Origin: Adineta vaga
Taxonomy: Eukaryota > Rotifera
Assembly: GCA_021613535.1 (NCBI GenBank)
Contig: CP075492.1
Span: 13,950,001 to 14,014,000 of the forward strand
DNA: 64,000 bases
Direction: 5' to 3'
A program made the position numbers and the translations under genes. Positions 11,936 to 23,087 of the stretch are shown here, piece after piece. The notes beneath the pieces were generated by a model, which saw nothing but the letters and a program-made list of their open reading frames with translations, had not been told where the DNA came from and ran no database searches. How positions within the stretch are numbered: position 1 is the stretch's first letter; the number at the start of each line of letters is the position of its first letter.

Positions 11936-12331
11936 TTAAATGTCTGGGCGAAATTCTTCTACTTTCTTCTTCATAATTGTTAATCGAATAAAACCATCAT
12001 CACGCTCAATTAACAGAGCTTTGGGACCTAGATCAATTTCGCTTTTAAATGGAATTTCTAGTCTGAAAGAACCAATAGGAATATCAGATTTATGGATTGT
12101 CGGATTAACCATTGATTTATTCATATCAGATCGAGTACCCTCAATGATAATACAATCGCTTTTCGAAACTAGACTTAATTGACCTTTTTGAAAACCTGAT
12201 GCTTCAAGAACTAAATAATACTTCGTTTCATCTTCATATAAATTATAAAGAGGCTGCCATTGTTCACTATCATTTCGAACAAAGTATCCTGCATCACCAT
12301 AAACAAGCTTTTCCGACAAATCTAATTCCAT
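11936..12331 (-). CDS. Small heat-shock protein (Hsp20 / alpha-crystallin domain)
   Basis: The protein starting MELDLSEKLVYGDAGYFVRN contains the beta-strand pattern of an alpha-crystallin domain: YYLVLEASGFQKGQLSLVSK, then DCIIIEGTR, and near the end IPIGSFRLEIPFKSEIDLG and DDGFIRLTIMKK. These chaperones form oligomers that hold unfolding proteins. The same frame stays open upstream to about 12466 (LEGKHKHDNQSKDNTPQQSL...), so the true start is probably in an upstream exon behind an intron near 12465-12490 (gtaagttttat...ttctag). I could not fix it because the phases did not match with the nearest ATG. Translation from 12331 is the conservative choice. The gene lies head to head with the F-box gene at 12500. 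Confidence 0.7.
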   Translation of the reverse strand: MELDLSEKLVYGDAGYFVRNDSEQWQPLYNLYEDETKYYLVLEASGFQKGQLSLVSKSDCIIIEGTRSDMNKSMVNPTIHKSDIPIGSFRLEIPFKSEIDLGPKALLIERDDGFIRLTIMKKKVEEFRPDI

Positions 12332-12499
12332 AGGATCTTTCGAAAGATCTTCGCGATGTTGTCGATCAGAAAGTACAATATATGGTTGGCTACTATGTTG
12401 TACAATTTGTAAACTTTGTTGAGGCGTATTATCCTTAGACTGATTATCATGTTTGTGTTTACCTTCTAGAAATCAGATGAAATAAAACTTACAAAAGCA

Positions 12500-14254
12500 A
12501 TGCCTTCGACATTCGAAATTCTACCAGATGAAATCGTTCTACATATATGTCACTATCTTCGTGGAGCTGATGTGTTATATTTATTTTATAATTTAAATAG
12601 TCGTTTGAATGTAACAATAACAGGTTACTATCGTTATGTAAATTTGATGGGTGTTAAATATGGACAACTAGCAAATGTCGAGCTAATATATTGCCAAGTA
12701 TTAGTCAACATGTTCGATCATTTCTAATAAATTCATATTGGGAAATAATGATTCCAGAATACTTATGTGCTGATCTGTACACTTCACGTTTAACTATCTT
12801 ACTTCCTCACCTTGAAAAGCTGATCATTCGTTCGTTTAAAACAGAAAAGCTTCAACTCTTTATTGATTGCATCGATAATTGCCCCAATTTAACTACTTTG
12901 GATATTCAATGCCTCACTGGAAATTCAACAGATATTTGTTTAAAAAAAATATTCGCAGCGAATCAAGGTCGATTGACAAAAATCTCATTTGACTTCGAAT
13001 CGATCTATTTAGATGTATCTGAAGATACTTCACCAAGAACTTTTCCAAATATTAAAGAACTAACTATCAATTTAACAGCTATTCGTGCTCTCTCAAATCT
13101 CTTAAAACTCATACCAAATGTTCGATATTTGTATATACATTTTGGCATTTTCTTTATTTGGAACTATCAGAATATATTTGATGATGTTTCAACACTTCTT
13201 TATCTTGTTCATCTCAATATACATTCAGCAGGATATTTATGGCCATTTGATGTTCTAACTAGTTTAATTCAAAAAATACCTTCATTACAACAATTAAAAC
13301 TTAGTTTATGTACAAAAGATGATCGTTTTCTCATAAAAGACAATCTACTTTCGATTGTACCTTCTTCTTGTCATCAAATCGATTATTTTATTGATTATCC
13401 ACTACATGAAACGAACGATACAATCAACAATTTTCTTTCGATGCGATCGCCTTGTCTTTCAATTGTTTATCTGTGCGATGAGATCACACATAGTTTGCTA
13501 ATTCATACTATTCCGTGTCGTGTACAGTCTATATGTTTACCTGCATATATAGGAAAACAAATGGTAGCAGGATGGAAATATACAGAATATGTGAAAAACT
13601 TAAATATTTATAACGTAACATCTTTACACGATGTATATCTAATACTACAACATTTTCGTCGACTACATATCCTTTCTATCAATACATTCATCAACGCAGA
13701 AATTTGTATGTATTTTTGATACGATTCATTGACTATTTCATAGTTTCTTTTTAATAGATGATATGCCAACTTCTACTAATCCACTCATCTTTCGATTACC
13801 TTACCTTAGACAACTTCATGTTGATAGAAAATGTGAACTATCAACTTTGCTTCAAGCATCGCCCAATCTTAATCAATTGAATATTAGTTTTGATTGTTTG
13901 AAATTATTTATCGATAAAAATCCTTATACAATACAAACTGGTATCAAACGTCTCACCGTTTACAAATGGATCGATAATAATGCTGAATTGATAGAAGATC
14001 TCATTCAAATTTTCACTTCTCTACATCATTTAGAAATAATTATGAATGATTCAAAAGTAATCATTGACTCGTTGATATTGTCAATTCTTCCGTTTTGTAC
14101 AAGCAATGTTAAAGTTTCGTTAGGTGTACAAGGACTACTGTCCGAAGAAGTCAGCAAAAATATTCGCCAATGGATTATCGATCATTCATATTTGTCAGAA
14201 AACGATTCATTTGCTGTTCAATATCCTAATAAATGCTTTCGATTATGGCTGTAA
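12500..14254 (+). CDS. F-box protein with leucine-rich-type C-terminal region, carrying one frameshift
   Basis: The N-terminus (FEILPDEIVLHICHYLRGAD) is an F-box, the Skp1-binding motif of SCF ubiquitin ligases. The rest is a long, leucine-rich helical/strand repeat region (LEKLIIRSFKTEKLQLFIDC, FPNIKELTINLTAIRALSNL) typical of the large bdelloid F-box family; substrates are unknown. An intron at 13706-13757 joins ...NAEI to YDMPTSTN in phase. The frame changes near 12685-12692: the first part runs to a stop at 12727, while the second frame continues LPSISQHVRSFLIN. Removing two bases from the ATAT run there restores ELI-LPSIS, so a 2-bp slip is the simplest cause. A ~50-nt intron (donor gtgtta, 12651-12701) would also restore frame but has a poor donor. 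Either the gene is decaying or the base calls are wrong. Confidence 0.72.
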
Positions 14255-14577
14255 CATCGCATACAATTCATATGATCTTTTTTTATTATTTTCATACTAA
14301 AATCACATAGTAATACCTTCTAAAAGTTTCTACGTTTCAGTTAAATGTTTTAACATCCGTAACTAGCTGAATGCTAGTTGAGAATATCCTCTTTATTACA
14401 CAACTGTAAACTGATAAGGCGAACAAAATGATTTAGAGAAACGAAAACTTACATACTAACATAAGATGTGGAAAAGCTATACTGAAATGAATATTAGAAT
14501 TGAATCTAAAGATACTTAAATAACATAGGATCCAAAAGAACGAATGAAAGATCAATTGATGATCGGTGAAGTTTTGA
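14255..14577. other. Intergenic between convergent genes
   Basis: About 0.3 kb of AT-rich sequence between the ends of the F-box gene (plus) and the cysteine-repeat gene (minus). Nothing else seen. Confidence 0.5.
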
Positions 14578-17500
14578 TTAAGGCACAATACCGCCAAAGC
14601 TATCAATATAGACATAACCTTTATGGCCCGATGGCTTGCAATCCGCTGCAAGAACAGTTAACTTAAAATTGTGACCAGTACGGTTTTTGTCAATAGTCAA
14701 ATGTTCAATCTGCCATGTTGGTGTATAGAAAATTGAGTCTTTTCGTTGAAAACGTTCATCAACACCATTTAAGCTTATTCCGGCATCATAACGACGTGAG
14801 AGAAGTGTATCTCCCGTCGTTGTATCTTTCAATTCAATGATAATAATACTGGAATTATCAGCACTGTGATTACCATTTTGTAGTACTGCTAACCATGCAA
14901 AATAAATATTCGTACAGTAATAGTTACTAATTTCTTGACTAACAACTGATGCATAACCTCCCTTGTTTGTATCTCCAACACGTAATGCATACTTGCCACT
15001 ATGAACAACTTTTGGCATTAGAGATTTGACACTCGGATCATTGGCAGAAGTCATGATTTCCGAATGTCTAGCGACAATACTTGCATTATAGTATAAACCA
15101 CCTGGCAAGAAGTCGTCTGGACGAATATCAGATGATAGGAGCGAAGTTCGAAGACCAGCACCAACAATCCATCCATTCGAACTTTCAGATTCAAAACCAC
15201 CATTGTTGAATCTATTCAAAGCACACACTAAAATAAACGGAAGATATTTCATTATAGATTCCTTTGTTTCATAAATATGAGCACAATTAGCGATTGAAAT
15301 ATTGACATTCTTTCGTTTTCATTAAACTGTATAGATTGAATGTCCATTAAGCGATAGATAATTGTATTCTTAACTATAAAATTACTTTGACAAAGGTTTG
15401 AAGTGCATTCTCCACTAAGACATTCACTCGCCAGATTGCACATTTTTCCATTCATACATTTTGAACATGTTTTACCACCACAATCGGCGTCGGTTTCGTC
15501 TTGATTCTTGACACCATCATTGCATGTAGGAACTAAAATGCAAACACTCATCTCATTCGTACAGTTCGAAAAAAAGAATGTGAAAAGTTACCTTGACAGA
15601 TATTATCTGTACAAACATCACTGACACAGTCCAAAGCAACGTTACATGTTTTTCCGTCAGCACATTTTGAGCATGAATCACCTCCACAATCGAGATCAGT
15701 TTCATTTTGATTTTTTAATCCATCCATACAAGTAGGAACTATACGAAAAAAACAAAGATTGAGCTTATATTGTGTACGCGAGTCATTACATACTTTGACA
15801 GATGTTAGATGTACATACACCACTTTGACAATCGAATTCAAAACGACAGACTTTTTCATCAGCACATTTGGAACACGTTTCACCACCGCAATCGACATCA
15901 GTTTCATTTTGATTCTTTACACCATCATTGCAGGTAGGTGCTGAAATGGAAACTTTCAATTCAGTTCGATTTATTAAAAAGATGAATATACCTTGGCAAA
16001 TACTAGACAAGCACACACCACTTTCGCAATCAGTTCCATCAAGGCATACTTTTGTGTTTGCACATTTAGGGCAAAATTGACCACCACAGTCAACGTCGGA
16101 TTCATCTTGATTTTTCGTACTATCATCACATGTGGGTCCTTTATCAGAAATCCTCATCATTAGCTATATTTTAAAATATATGGAGACATTTACCTTGACA
16201 AATATTCAATGTGCAGACATTACTTTCACAATCGTAAGCAGTATGACAGCTTTTTGTATTAACACATTTCGGACAAAATTCGCCACCACAATCGATGTCA
16301 GTTTCATCGCGATTTTTCACAGCATCGTTGCAAGTTGGTACTGAAAGATAATTATTGAAAACATTAAAATTCTGAATAGTTCGATGTACCTTGGCATACA
16401 TTTGATCCGCAAACGTCACTAGTACAGTCCGATGGTCTACGGCAAACCTTTGTATCGGCACATTTTGAACAAAATTCACCGCCACAGTCTATGTCAGTTT
16501 CATCTTGATTCATTACACCATCATTGCAAGTGGGTGCTAAAATACACACATTCATCATCTCTGTAAAATATCATGTCATGCTTTATGTACATTGACAAAT
16601 ATCAGATGTGCAGACGCCGCTCAAACAGTCAGATGTAGTCCGACAAAGTTTCTTATCTGCACATTTTGGAGAAGATTCACCACCACAGTCAATGTCAGTC
16701 TCATCTTGATTCATTACACCATCTTCACTGGAGGGTGCTAAAATGTAAACACTCAATTCAAACCAATATCATACATCGATCTACATACTTTGACAGACGT
16801 TATTAGTACAAAGATTACTAATACAATCAGAAGCAGTATTGCATGTTTTCTCGTTTCCACATTTTGGACATGAATCGCCTCCGCAATCTTCATCTGTTTC
16901 ATTTTGATTGCGTCTGAAATCCATGCAGGTAGGGGCTAGAACAAGTAATATACGAATGTTTGTAGATAGAGTAAGAACTAATAGATACCTTGACAGATGC
17001 TAGAATTGCAAACTTCACTGAGACAATCTGATGCAATCTTGCAAACTTTTCCATCGGTACATCTGGGACACAAATTGCCACCACAATCATTATCGGTTTC
17101 ATTGCTATTTCTGATACCATCGTTGCAAGTAGGAGCTGAAAAAAGAATTGTTATAAATGAGTTTCCGATCGAAAAATATACATGAACTTGACTGGTCTTC
17201 GTTTCTTGAACAAATGTTGCAAATAAGTGTGATATTTTAAAATATTTAATCTTGCGAACGGGCACAATATGAGCATGCTCACATGATCTCAACTATGAAG
17301 TAGTAAAGAGTATCGACTTGACTAGTATTTTTTGAAGGTGTTCAAATCGATGATTCTTTACAATATTTGTACACCATAGTCAAAGAGGACCATTTCTCAT
17401 TTGTTTAAGTTATAAAACCGAAAGCAGATAAATGCCTTCAAAGAGTGTTAGTTTGGAAAATATTTTTTTGCAGACCGTTAGAACTATCATATTCGTTAGC

Positions 17501-19391
17501 GATTTGATCAAGAGAAAAAGTTTTGAAACGCCAGTTTATCGAACAATCGAACATTTTCAGTTTGTTCATATAAGAAAGTTTGTACTATCACGATAAAATA
17601 AAAGATGGAAACAGTATATATATATGGAAGTCTAAAATGAATCGAAATGTTGACAGAAAGGACCTATTAAATCGGTGATTTAGTTCTGATTAAAAGATCA
17701 CTAAAATCTATCCAATATGTTTTTCGTGAAAATTATTATTATTACAACCTGTATTCTACCTATAATAGTTAACTTTCTTACAGACTTCTTTGTTTGAGTA
17801 CTGTCTATTTGAGCTGTTCTTACCTGAAAGTAAAATGGGCTCTTTTTCATCTGAGCCGGAGCCGTCTTCATTCGAATCTTTATCTTTTTCGTCGGAATCT
17901 TCTTCATGTTCATGACTGTGTTCATGGCTGTGTTCGTGTGAGTCCTTGTCTTTTTCGTCGGAATCTTCTTCATGTTCATGACTGTGTTCGTGATCGTGTT
18001 CATGGCTGTGTTCGTGGTCGTGTTCATGACTGTGTTCGTGCGAGCCCTTGTCTTTTTCGTCGGAATCTTCTTCATGTTCATGGCTGTGTTCGTGTGAGTC
18101 CTTGTCTTTTTCGTCGGAATCTTCTTCATGTTCATGGCTGTGTTCGTGTGAGTCCTTGTCTTTTTCGTCGGAGTCATCTTCATGTTCATGGCTGTGTTCG
18201 TGTGAGTCCTTGTCTTTTTCGTCGGAGTCATCTTCATGTTCATGGCTGTGTTCATGTGAGTCCTTGTCTTTTTCGTCGGAGTCATCTTCATGTTCATGGC
18301 TGTGTTCATGTGAGTCCTTGTCTTTTTCGTCGGAGTCATCTTCATGTTCATGGCTGTGTTCGTGTGAGTCCTTGTCTTTATCGTCGGAATCTTCTTCATG
18401 TTCATGGCTGTGTTCGTGATCGTGTTCATGGCTGTGTTCGTGATCGTGTTCATGACTGTGTTCGTGCGAGCCCTTGTCTTTTTCGTCGGAATCTTCTTCA
18501 TGTTCATGGCTGTGTTCGTGTGAGTCCTTATCGTTTTTACCTCCATCTTTTCCTTTGTCTTTGGATTCTTTATCCTTTTTACCTGCACCTTTTCCTTTTT
18601 CTTTGGAATCTTTACTCTTTTTCTTAGATTCTTCTTCTTTTGCATATGAGTATTTGCCTTTTCCCGCCGGATCTTTTTCATTTGTGTCTGAGCTATCTTC
18701 AACCGATACAGAACTTTCTTCACTTGAATGATGTTCGTCTTTTTCCTTTGAATCTTTGTCTTGTTCGCTTGAACCTTTGTCGCTCTCGATGGAAGTAAAT
18801 TCTTCATTGCTTTCTGATTCCTTCCTACAAAATTTATTGTGAAATAGTTGATAGAAATTGTCAGTAATAAAAAATTATCTGTTTACTTTTTCATACGATG
18901 AATGATCGAAAATCGATTCAGTTGAGGATCATCGTTAGACTAAAGACAGATGCGAGAAGTTATCCCAGATATCATTAGAAACAGAAGATACATACTAGTT
19001 GATCTATACGCACACTAGCGAAATCATCGTCTGATGAAACAATCATGCTCAGACAGAATATGAGAATACCAACAATAAGCCATGTATGCCTACGAGGAAG
19101 AATAATAAGAAAACCTTAACCTCTTCTAATGAAATAGCATAAAAATATGAACTATTTCATATATTTATACGATCAAATCTACAAATAAGCAATCGATTGT
19201 GCGTATGTTTTAGTTGAGTAGCTTGTTTTTCGGTGAATATAGTATGATAAAAAGTCACTAACATCGATTGACAAAACTTTCTCTAACTTTAAGAACCTTC
19301 TACCATATGCAATACCTTTAGCATAATTTATCTCACAACTATATACACGATTAGGAACTTACCCAACTATTATCCCTTGATGTATTTGCAT
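14578..19391 (-). CDS. Secreted multidomain protein: His/Asp/Glu repeat + nine DCGG cysteine modules + NGGFES C-terminal domain
   Basis: Predicted exons: 19391-19363, 19089-18996, 18939-18887, 18824-17824, nine exons of about 147 nt between 17135 and 15386, and 15227-14578. All joins keep phase and give about 1049 residues. The N-terminus (MQIHQGIIVGGHTWLIVGIL, then IFCLSMIVSS) is a signal peptide or anchor. Exon 4 (333 codons) is highly charged: Lys/Glu-rich, then about ten copies of an 18-residue unit SDEKDKDSHEHSHEHEDD, a likely metal-binding stretch. Each 147-nt exon encodes one 49-residue module of pattern PTCNDGxxNxxETDxDCGGxxCxxC...C...DC..xVC..xICQ, eight Cys each, phase 1 on both sides. 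The last exon encodes a C-terminal domain starting NNGGFESESSNGWIVG and ending YVYIDSFGGIVP. Joining the acidic exon to the first module needs a 688-nt intron (17823-17136), long for this genome; two separate genes is the alternative, but no signal peptide precedes the modules. Confidence 0.75.
15386..17135 (-). repeat. Nine tandem exon-sized cysteine modules (49 residues each)
   Basis: Nine near-regular units repeat every ~195 bp (147-nt exon plus ~50-nt intron). First and last exons measured here (17135-16989 and 15532-15386) are both exactly 147 nt. The repeat unit is a symmetrical phase-1 exon, the class that can be duplicated without breaking frame. Module 3 (about 16739-16592) lacks two of the eight Cys. 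Confidence 0.85.
17870..18530 (-). repeat. 54-bp coding minisatellite (His/Asp/Glu-rich)
   Basis: About ten copies of a 54-bp unit encode SDEKDKDSHEHSHEHEDD on the minus strand. Two longer copies (near 17990-18050 and 18410-18470) contain extra HDHEHSHEHDHE blocks. Units differ mainly by EED/EDD and synonymous changes, as expected of recent unequal exchange. Confidence 0.85.
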
Positions 19392-20537
19392 TGTAGTCTT
19401 TGCACTACTTGAATTAACCAAAAACGAATACCGGATACAATCTATAGGGTAAAAGAATCTGGCTGTAACAAATTGAATTTTACATCGAAATAAAAGACTA
19501 TACGTTTATCATATGCAAGATGAAAATTGGATACCTCTCTTATAGCCAAGACAAAGGCACACTATAATTATTGCAAAAATTATATTTACACTGATTTAAC
19601 CTCGAAATTTTCGATAATGCAGCAATTTTTGAAAGATTCACTGATTTCATGGGACTCACAAAAGAGATATCTCTCATCATGAAGAATAAATTGAAATACA
19701 ATAAAAGCAATTGCCGTACTTACCCCAATGAAATGAAACTGAAAATGCACGGAATACATTCGTTTTTATGCGTTGGACACAGGTGGTATTTTAAGCTGTA
19801 TGCATTGAAATTTAACAAAATAGAGCATCGCATATTAGCGATAATTGATATTCTACTTATTTTCTAATCTGTACAACGGCCTATACACTAATCTAAAAAC
19901 AGAAAACTAATTTGCCAACTAATACACACATCAGATGCAACGATGATATATGATATCGATTGCCCTAAATTATATGAGTGTTTTGGTTGACAGAGAAGAC
20001 AAAAATAGAACGTGCGTAATACATTTAAAGCAATGTCTTAGTTTCTCATCGGATTTCCATTTTTCATAATAAAAAATCTGATAAAGATGAATCATGTATT
20101 ACTATACCATGACATCTCTTTCGTCATATAACAAATATGAGGAAACATTCATCCGCGACTTTTTTGTGTTTTTTTTAAAGCATTGCAGATTATTTGAGTA
20201 CACGATATTCTCTATATATTTAGCGAGAGAAAAGGTGAATTATTGTTGAATCATATTGTTCTTTTTCTTCTTTCTTTCTTTCTAATCAATAGTGACGCAG
20301 ATGAGTTGCTATCGACACTCCTCTTTGCTGATGTACGTATGACGCGTCCGGCGTGAATAACATTTTCTTTTTCTATTAAATATTAATACGAATAAAAGAA
20401 AACTATCAGCGCTTAACTGTTTCTTATTTCAGATGAGTTTAAGTATCCTAGAGAAATTTAGATAATCTCAATTAGTTGATATTTTTAAATAGTATCATTC
20501 ATTTTTGCAGATTATTATTAAATTCAAATCTATAAAT
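19392..20537. other. Intergenic with divergent promoters
   Basis: About 1.1 kb between the minus-strand cysteine-repeat gene and plus-strand TTLL11. An acceptor-like ttttgcag just before 20512 suggests a 5' UTR intron for TTLL11. A 72-codon open stretch at 19649-19867 shows no domain. Confidence 0.45.
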
Positions 20538-22765
20538 ATGGCATCGAAAACATCTGTATCAGTGATCATAAAAAGAAGAACGAAAAAACTCAGAAAGCAT
20601 GTACCTATTGTCGATACCAGTCAAGCTCGATCTAATATTGATGTTCTTCGAATGTCTATACATGATCTCGATTGGAAAGAAGTAAGTTACATCGATCATT
20701 TTATCGTATTGAATAATCTCACGTGTTAGTGTATTTCTGGTAATTCTACTAATTTGGATATCTGTTGGAATTCGGCGACATTTCAAGATGGAAATCGAAA
20801 TTACAATTCTATATTAGCAAGGGTGAATAAATTTCCAGGTTTGATATCAAAGATTTATTTTGTATTTTGACTTTTTTCAAAGTTGAATAATGTTTAGGAA
20901 TGAGTGATATGTTGTGTAAAAGTAATTTAACACGTTCATTAAATGCCATGCGTCGATTGTTTCCAGAAGAATTTAATTTCTATCCAAGAACATGGTTTTT
21001 ACCGGAACAACGCGAACAATTTCGAAATGATGCTACTGAAATACATAAAAAAGATCGAAAACGACAACGATCATTAACAACTTTTATTGTTAAACCATCA
21101 GGTTTGTATAGTAGTCATTGTCTCAAAATATTCAATCGTTTCATAATCATATTTTATACAGATGGATCAGAAGGTGCTGGTATCTATTTAATTCAAGATC
21201 CAACACGTTGCAGCGCTATGAATCGACCACATATTGTTCAAGGTAAGATTTACAATTGATCTAAATTCAATATGTTACTTGTGATTTGTTCTATCAGAAT
21301 ATATTGATCGACCATTGCTGATCAATAGACTCAAATTCGATGTACGAATTTATGTTCTGATTCTTCAATTGGATCCATTAGAAATCTTACTGTATGACGA
21401 AGGTTTAGCACGTTTTGCTACTGTTGAATACCAAGCTCCATCAGTTAAAAATCTTCATGAAACATTCATGCATTTAACTAATTATTCATTGAATAAACGT
21501 AGTACAACATATACACATTGTACAGATGAGAGACAAACTGATGCTAGCAAACGAAAATTTAGTCTTGTCTGGTCACAACTCGCTCAATTGTATACTTTGA
21601 ATGAAATTGAGCGAGCAAAAGAGTTGATCAAAGATATGATCAATAAAACAGTTTTGGCTATCTTACCTGAACTTCGTGTTCAATATGCTTTAGAAATGCC
21701 AACGGCTCAAAAGCAGAATCAATGCTTTCAAGTATATACTTCATTGAATTGATTCTAAAATTTGAAAGATACTTTTATAGATCATTGGATTTGATATTCT
21801 TCTGACGGATCGACTAAAACCTATTTTACTTGAAGTTAATGCAAATCCTTCGTTACGAATTGATTATGATCATACCAATGAAGCTGGTAAGAATGATTAT
21901 ATTTATATCAGATAATTGAGTCTTATTCATCGTATAGGTAAATTAATTCATGAACCAAGTCTCATTGATGAAGAAATAAAAAAACCACTGGTTACGGAAA
22001 CATTAAAACTTGTGATGTAAATATATGATAAAATAACTATTTTCTTAGTAAATCTGTTTTAGGAAAGAAAAACAACATCGTTTACAACAAGAAGCAAAGA
22101 ATGCAGATGTGATTCATGGAATTAGAAATATAACTAATCATCAAATTGAACCGGATAGTGAACATGATGCGGAAAGAATGCGTTCCGATTCACAAATAAG
22201 CACGTCTGACTCGTATTCATCGAATTCAGATTTACCTTCTGACATGCTACAAATAATCTATCCATCAACATCGGGAACTGATTATGAACATATGTTTCTT
22301 GTCGAGAAAATTGCTTTTATCTATATCGAATTAGTAATCAAACGTGGATATAAAGCAATGACGAATCGACCATTTCGTCAATTGGGCAGGTAAGTTTCAT
22401 TTATTATTTTCTTGAACATCAACGACGAACAATAAAACTAAACTTTTTCTCGCTCTCGCAATAGTATCTGTGGTATCATTGATCAAGCAACACCGATGTC
22501 AGCTATTGACATTCTTTACGTTCAAATCTTCTCTAAATGTAAACAATATGCTTCACAATCTCCTGCAGTTGGTAAGTTAGAAATGTATATTCCTTACCGT
22601 TTCGATGAATGTAAGGTTTATCTTCTAGGACTTGATTTTTCGGCTTTCATCGAAGCTTTCTTCCTACTATCTCAGCGTAAATATCCAACATGTTCACTTC
22701 TTGATGGTGTTACCGCTATGATCGATTCTTGCAATCATCATTTGCATTTTAATACAGAAAGATAA
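20538..22765 (+). CDS. ttll11: Tubulin polyglutamylase TTLL11-like
   Basis: Ten predicted exons join in phase: 20538-20681, 20730-20838, 20898-21101, 21162-21242, 21298-21731, 21781-21886, 21938-22016, 22063-22389, 22465-22571, 22629-22765. The protein has the tubulin-tyrosine-ligase ATP-grasp core: NKFPGMSDMLCK, LFPEEFNFYPRTWFLP, TFIVKPSDGSEGAGIYLI (ATP-binding), VQEYIDRPLLI, KFDVRIYVLI, FMHLTNYSLNK and ILLEVNANPSLRID (metal-binding Glu/Asn). The N-terminal IVDTSQARSNIDVLRMSI and DLDWKEC match the TTLL11 type rather than TTLL6/TTLL13. TTLL enzymes add glutamates to tubulin tails on axonemal and cytoplasmic microtubules; rotifers rely heavily on cilia. A Ser-rich linker (22100-22280) precedes a C-terminal helical segment. 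ATG at 20538 is preferred over an earlier non-ATG frame start because a splice acceptor lies just upstream. Confidence 0.9.
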
Positions 22766-23087
22766 CAGTATGAAATCAATTCTGTACATCTTGTTTCTCA
22801 CTATTATTTGTCTTAAACTTCGATATGTATATTTAATTGAAAAACAAATGAGAAAAAAAACCATGCATATTGTCTGTATTCTATCACTAAAATAATATGA
22901 AGTAAATTCATATATCTTTTACAGATGAAAAAGAAAGAAAAACGTGTTTAGTAAGCAAAATAGAGTTTGATGACATATACAGATGTCACTGATCATCATG
23001 TCTTACCTCATATTGAGACATATGATTACATCATATACCATACAATAAAATAAAACACAACATGATTTCATATTTAAAACGAATACT
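22766..23087. other. Intergenic between TTLL11 and RNA ligase genes
   Basis: Short AT-rich spacer between two plus-strand genes. No further structure recognised. Confidence 0.5.

Noticed and set aside
12651-12701. A ~50-nt intron that would remove the F-box frameshift
   Set aside because: It would delete coding-like residues (VKYGQLANVELI) and uses a weak gtgtta donor; a two-base slip explains the data better.
17701-18807. Minus-strand frame rich in KKTRTHTNTAMNM and plus-strand frames rich in SFSSESSSCSWLC or LFRRNLLHVHGC
   Set aside because: They are alternative frames of the 54-bp repeat. Only the SDEKDKDSHEHSHEHE frame joins in phase to a signal peptide exon upstream and the cysteine modules downstream.
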